A DNA stretch of 5,966 nt, taken from the NCBI GenBank assembly GCA_902768605.1, contig CACXLY010000148.1, positions 1 through 5,966 of the forward strand. The letters are read 5' to 3'. The first letter of the stretch is position 1. The number at the start of each line of letters is the position of its first letter. Both the position numbers and the translations under genes were made by a program. The notes under the pieces were generated by a model. That model made no database searches. It was not told the origin of the DNA and saw only the letters and a list, made by a program, of their open reading frames with translations. This stretch comes from an uncultured Bacteroidales bacterium (GTDB taxonomy: Bacteria; Bacteroidota; Bacteroidia; Bacteroidales; Bacteroidaceae). This document shows, piece by piece, positions 4,521 through 5,966 of this stretch.

Positions 4521-5966
4521 ATGACAAAGAAGAACTTGCAGCAGCATCGCAACCTCGTTAAGGTACAGAGCGCCGACGCGCTCCGCTCTGCCACCGACGA
4601 GTTGAAGAGCCAGGGCTATTTCCCTGCGCCGATGCCCAACGACTTCGGACACCGCAGCAACAGCAGCGGCAGTGAGTTTGGCTTGTGGGAAGACTACATC
4701 CACGCCAAACTGACGTGTCAGGAGCCTGGTCAACCGAAGAGCGCCAGTTATCAATATCCTACGCTGCACCTCAGCAGTGGTGTGGAGCAGCCGACGCCCG
4801 ACAATATCGGTACGCCAGGACTGGGCTACATGGAGTGGGGCGCAGGCAACCGCAACCCGAACGTGGTGTCGCTGTTGCGCGAGGCAAGTCCTTACACTGC
4901 CAGCGCCCACCGCTTCAACACCGACCTGTGTGCCGGCAAGGGTCCGCGCTTCGTCTATTCCTATGTGCAGTACGTCGGTGGCAACATCACCGAGAAGCGC
5001 ATCGCCTTCAAGGATGCCGGTGTGCTGATCAAAGGCTGGATAAGAGACCTGAAACGCGAGCTGTCACAACTGGAAGCCACCGTTCCCGGCGATTCCGTCG
5101 CCGGTAATACATCAGCCCTCATCCCTCAGCCCTCAGACATCACCTCCCTCGCCGCCGACATTCGAGAACAGATTTCAGTTCTCGAACAGGAGCACGAAAA
5201 GTGGCAAACCACCAACGATTTCCTGACCAACTTTGCCGCCCGCAACAACCTCGCACTGACCTACCTCTCTTTGACCGAGGATATGCAGGAGCAGAACCTC
5301 TGCTTCCCCGAAATCACACTGAACAAGCGCACACTCGACGCTGACGGCAAGAACATGCCTACCTCGATGTGGGTGCCACAGGTGACGGGCATCCGCTACC
5401 GCTCGGCACACATCTGTCGCCTGGAGCGCAAGGACAAGAACGGGCGCATCAACTACGTCTATGTATCTAACCGCTTTCTCGACTCCCGCGTGTTCGCCGC
5501 TTCTGCCAGCGACAAGGCTGAGGACGGCTTCGAGATGATAGCCATCCCCGCCCTCGATCCGCAGTCGCCACTGACCGACCTGGAGCGTATCGTTCGTGAG
5601 ACGCGCCGTGCCAACGGCAGCATCCGCAAGCGCCCCACACGCTTCATCCTCCCGATTGCCTATCCCTCGGCTGGCCGTCCGTACTATCCCGTACCGGCAT
5701 GGCAGAGTATCTTCAGCGGCGACATCTACGAGTACCTGATGACGATGATCAGCGACCGCAACAAGCGCCGCAAGAACTCGAACGTCATTGGGCGCATCCT
5801 GTATCTGAATAATGAATACATGGAGCGTCTGTACTTCCAGCGCAAGGCTGACACGCCAGAAGACAAGCTGAAGGTGTTCAACGAACTGCGCAACCAAATC
5901 AACTCGTTCCTCATGGACCGCGACAACACGGGCAAGCCGCTGGTGGCATACACCTTCACTGGTACC
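4521..5966 (+). CDS. probable phage portal protein, 3' end outside window
   Basis: The frame runs open from ATG 4521 to the right edge, 482 codons without a stop. Portal proteins form the dodecameric ring at one capsid vertex through which DNA enters and leaves. The assignment rests on position directly after the terminase and on features I associate with portals. These are an early YMEWGAGNRNPNVVSLL segment (residues 103-119) followed by SPYTASAHRFNTDLCAGKG (a WG-x-x-N then helix pattern), a middle beta region (about 260-320) and PYYPVPAWQSIFSGDIYEYL (387-406). Two helices (about 168-186 and 208-235) look coiled-coil-like and flank a polar loop (187-207) that contains a heptamer repeat. There is no Shine-Dalgarno: the leader is A-rich and ends ACAAATG. 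The ATG is preferred because upstream in-frame sequence is non-coding in character. The alternative is another head or minor structural protein. Confidence 0.7.
   Translation, partial: MTKKNLQQHRNLVKVQSADALRSATDELKSQGYFPAPMPNDFGHRSNSSGSEFGLWEDYIHAKLTCQEPGQPKSASYQYPTLHLSSGVEQPTPDNIGTPGLGYMEWGAGNRNPNVVSLLREASPYTASAHRFNTDLCAGKGPRFVYSYVQYVGGNITEKRIAFKDAGVLIKGWIRDLKRELSQLEATVPGDSVAGNTSALIPQPSDITSLAADIREQISVLEQEHEKWQTTNDFLTNFAARNNLALTYLSLTEDMQEQNLCFPEITLNKRTLDADGKNMPTSMWVPQVTGIRYRSAHICRLERKDKNGRINYVYVSNRFLDSRVFAASASDKAEDGFEMIAIPALDPQSPLTDLERIVRETRRANGSIRKRPTRFILPIAYPSAGRPYYPVPAWQSIFSGDIYEYLMTMISDRNKRRKNSNVIGRILYLNNEYMERLYFQRKADTPEDKLKVFNELRNQINSFLMDRDNTGKPLVAYTFTGT
5112..5139 (+). repeat. heptanucleotide repeat (TCAGCCC/TCATCCC) inside the portal gene
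   Basis: TCAGCCC, TCATCCC, TCAGCCC and the degenerate TCAGACA form a 7-bp tandem array. It reads in frame as residues 198-206 (SALIPQPSD) of the probable portal protein, in the loop between two predicted helices. The phrase resembles low-complexity repeats I recall from Bacteroidales intergenic DNA, here carried within a coding frame. Confidence 0.65.

Noticed and set aside
4685..5107. 140-residue + frame within the portal region
   Set aside because: It is Arg/Gln/Gly/His-rich and low in structure. The long frame from 4521 stays open over the whole region and fits a portal.
5175..5897. 240-residue minus-strand open frame near the right end
   Set aside because: It lies opposite the continuous 482-codon portal-like frame, and its composition is that of a shadow (Val, Leu, Ala, Arg and His rich) with no recognisable domain.

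Overview
The window looks like the packaging and early structural end of a tailed-phage or prophage genome from a Bacteroidales host (Prevotella/Bacteroides type). Three things point to this host. A TACCTTTG box, matching the Bacteroidetes -7 promoter consensus TAnnTTTG, lies upstream of the last gene. Ribosome-binding sites are weak or absent, and leaders are A-rich. The gene junctions carry short repeats (AATTCGTG units, GATGTAA heptamers, a C/G-rich double hairpin) of a style I recall from Bacteroidales intergenic DNA. Host assignment is inference; no ribosomal marker is present.

All genes I accept read on the + strand. In order: the 3' end of an unrecognised gene (2-244), with a terminator-like hairpin over its stop codon; a beta-class DNA adenine methyltransferase (278-1015); a radical SAM enzyme with CxxxCxxC at residues 109-116 (1090-2001); a C/G-rich folded repeat (2007-2067); a small charged protein of unknown function (2094-2342); a heptanucleotide tandem repeat (2351-2392); a terminase large subunit (2380-4455); a promoter (about 4483-4490); and a probable portal protein still open at the window edge (4521-5966). 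The long minus-strand frames are shadows of these genes.

Terminase and portal form the DNA-packaging motor: the terminase supplies ATPase and nuclease, the portal the channel in the procapsid. The methyltransferase and radical SAM gene sit just upstream as an accessory pair. The methyltransferase probably marks phage DNA against host restriction or in regulation. The radical SAM substrate is unknown.

The points most worth a second look are these. The terminase contains an exact, in-frame 81-bp tandem duplication between its ATPase and nuclease parts. A G8 tract lies just before the methyltransferase SAM-binding motif, and gaining one G would stop the protein at once. AATTCGTG-family repeats hug both ends of the methyltransferase in inverted orientation, and an exact 11-bp direct repeat brackets the radical SAM gene. 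Tandem ATGTAA start-stop units precede the terminase start. A different heptamer repeat has been absorbed in frame into the portal gene.
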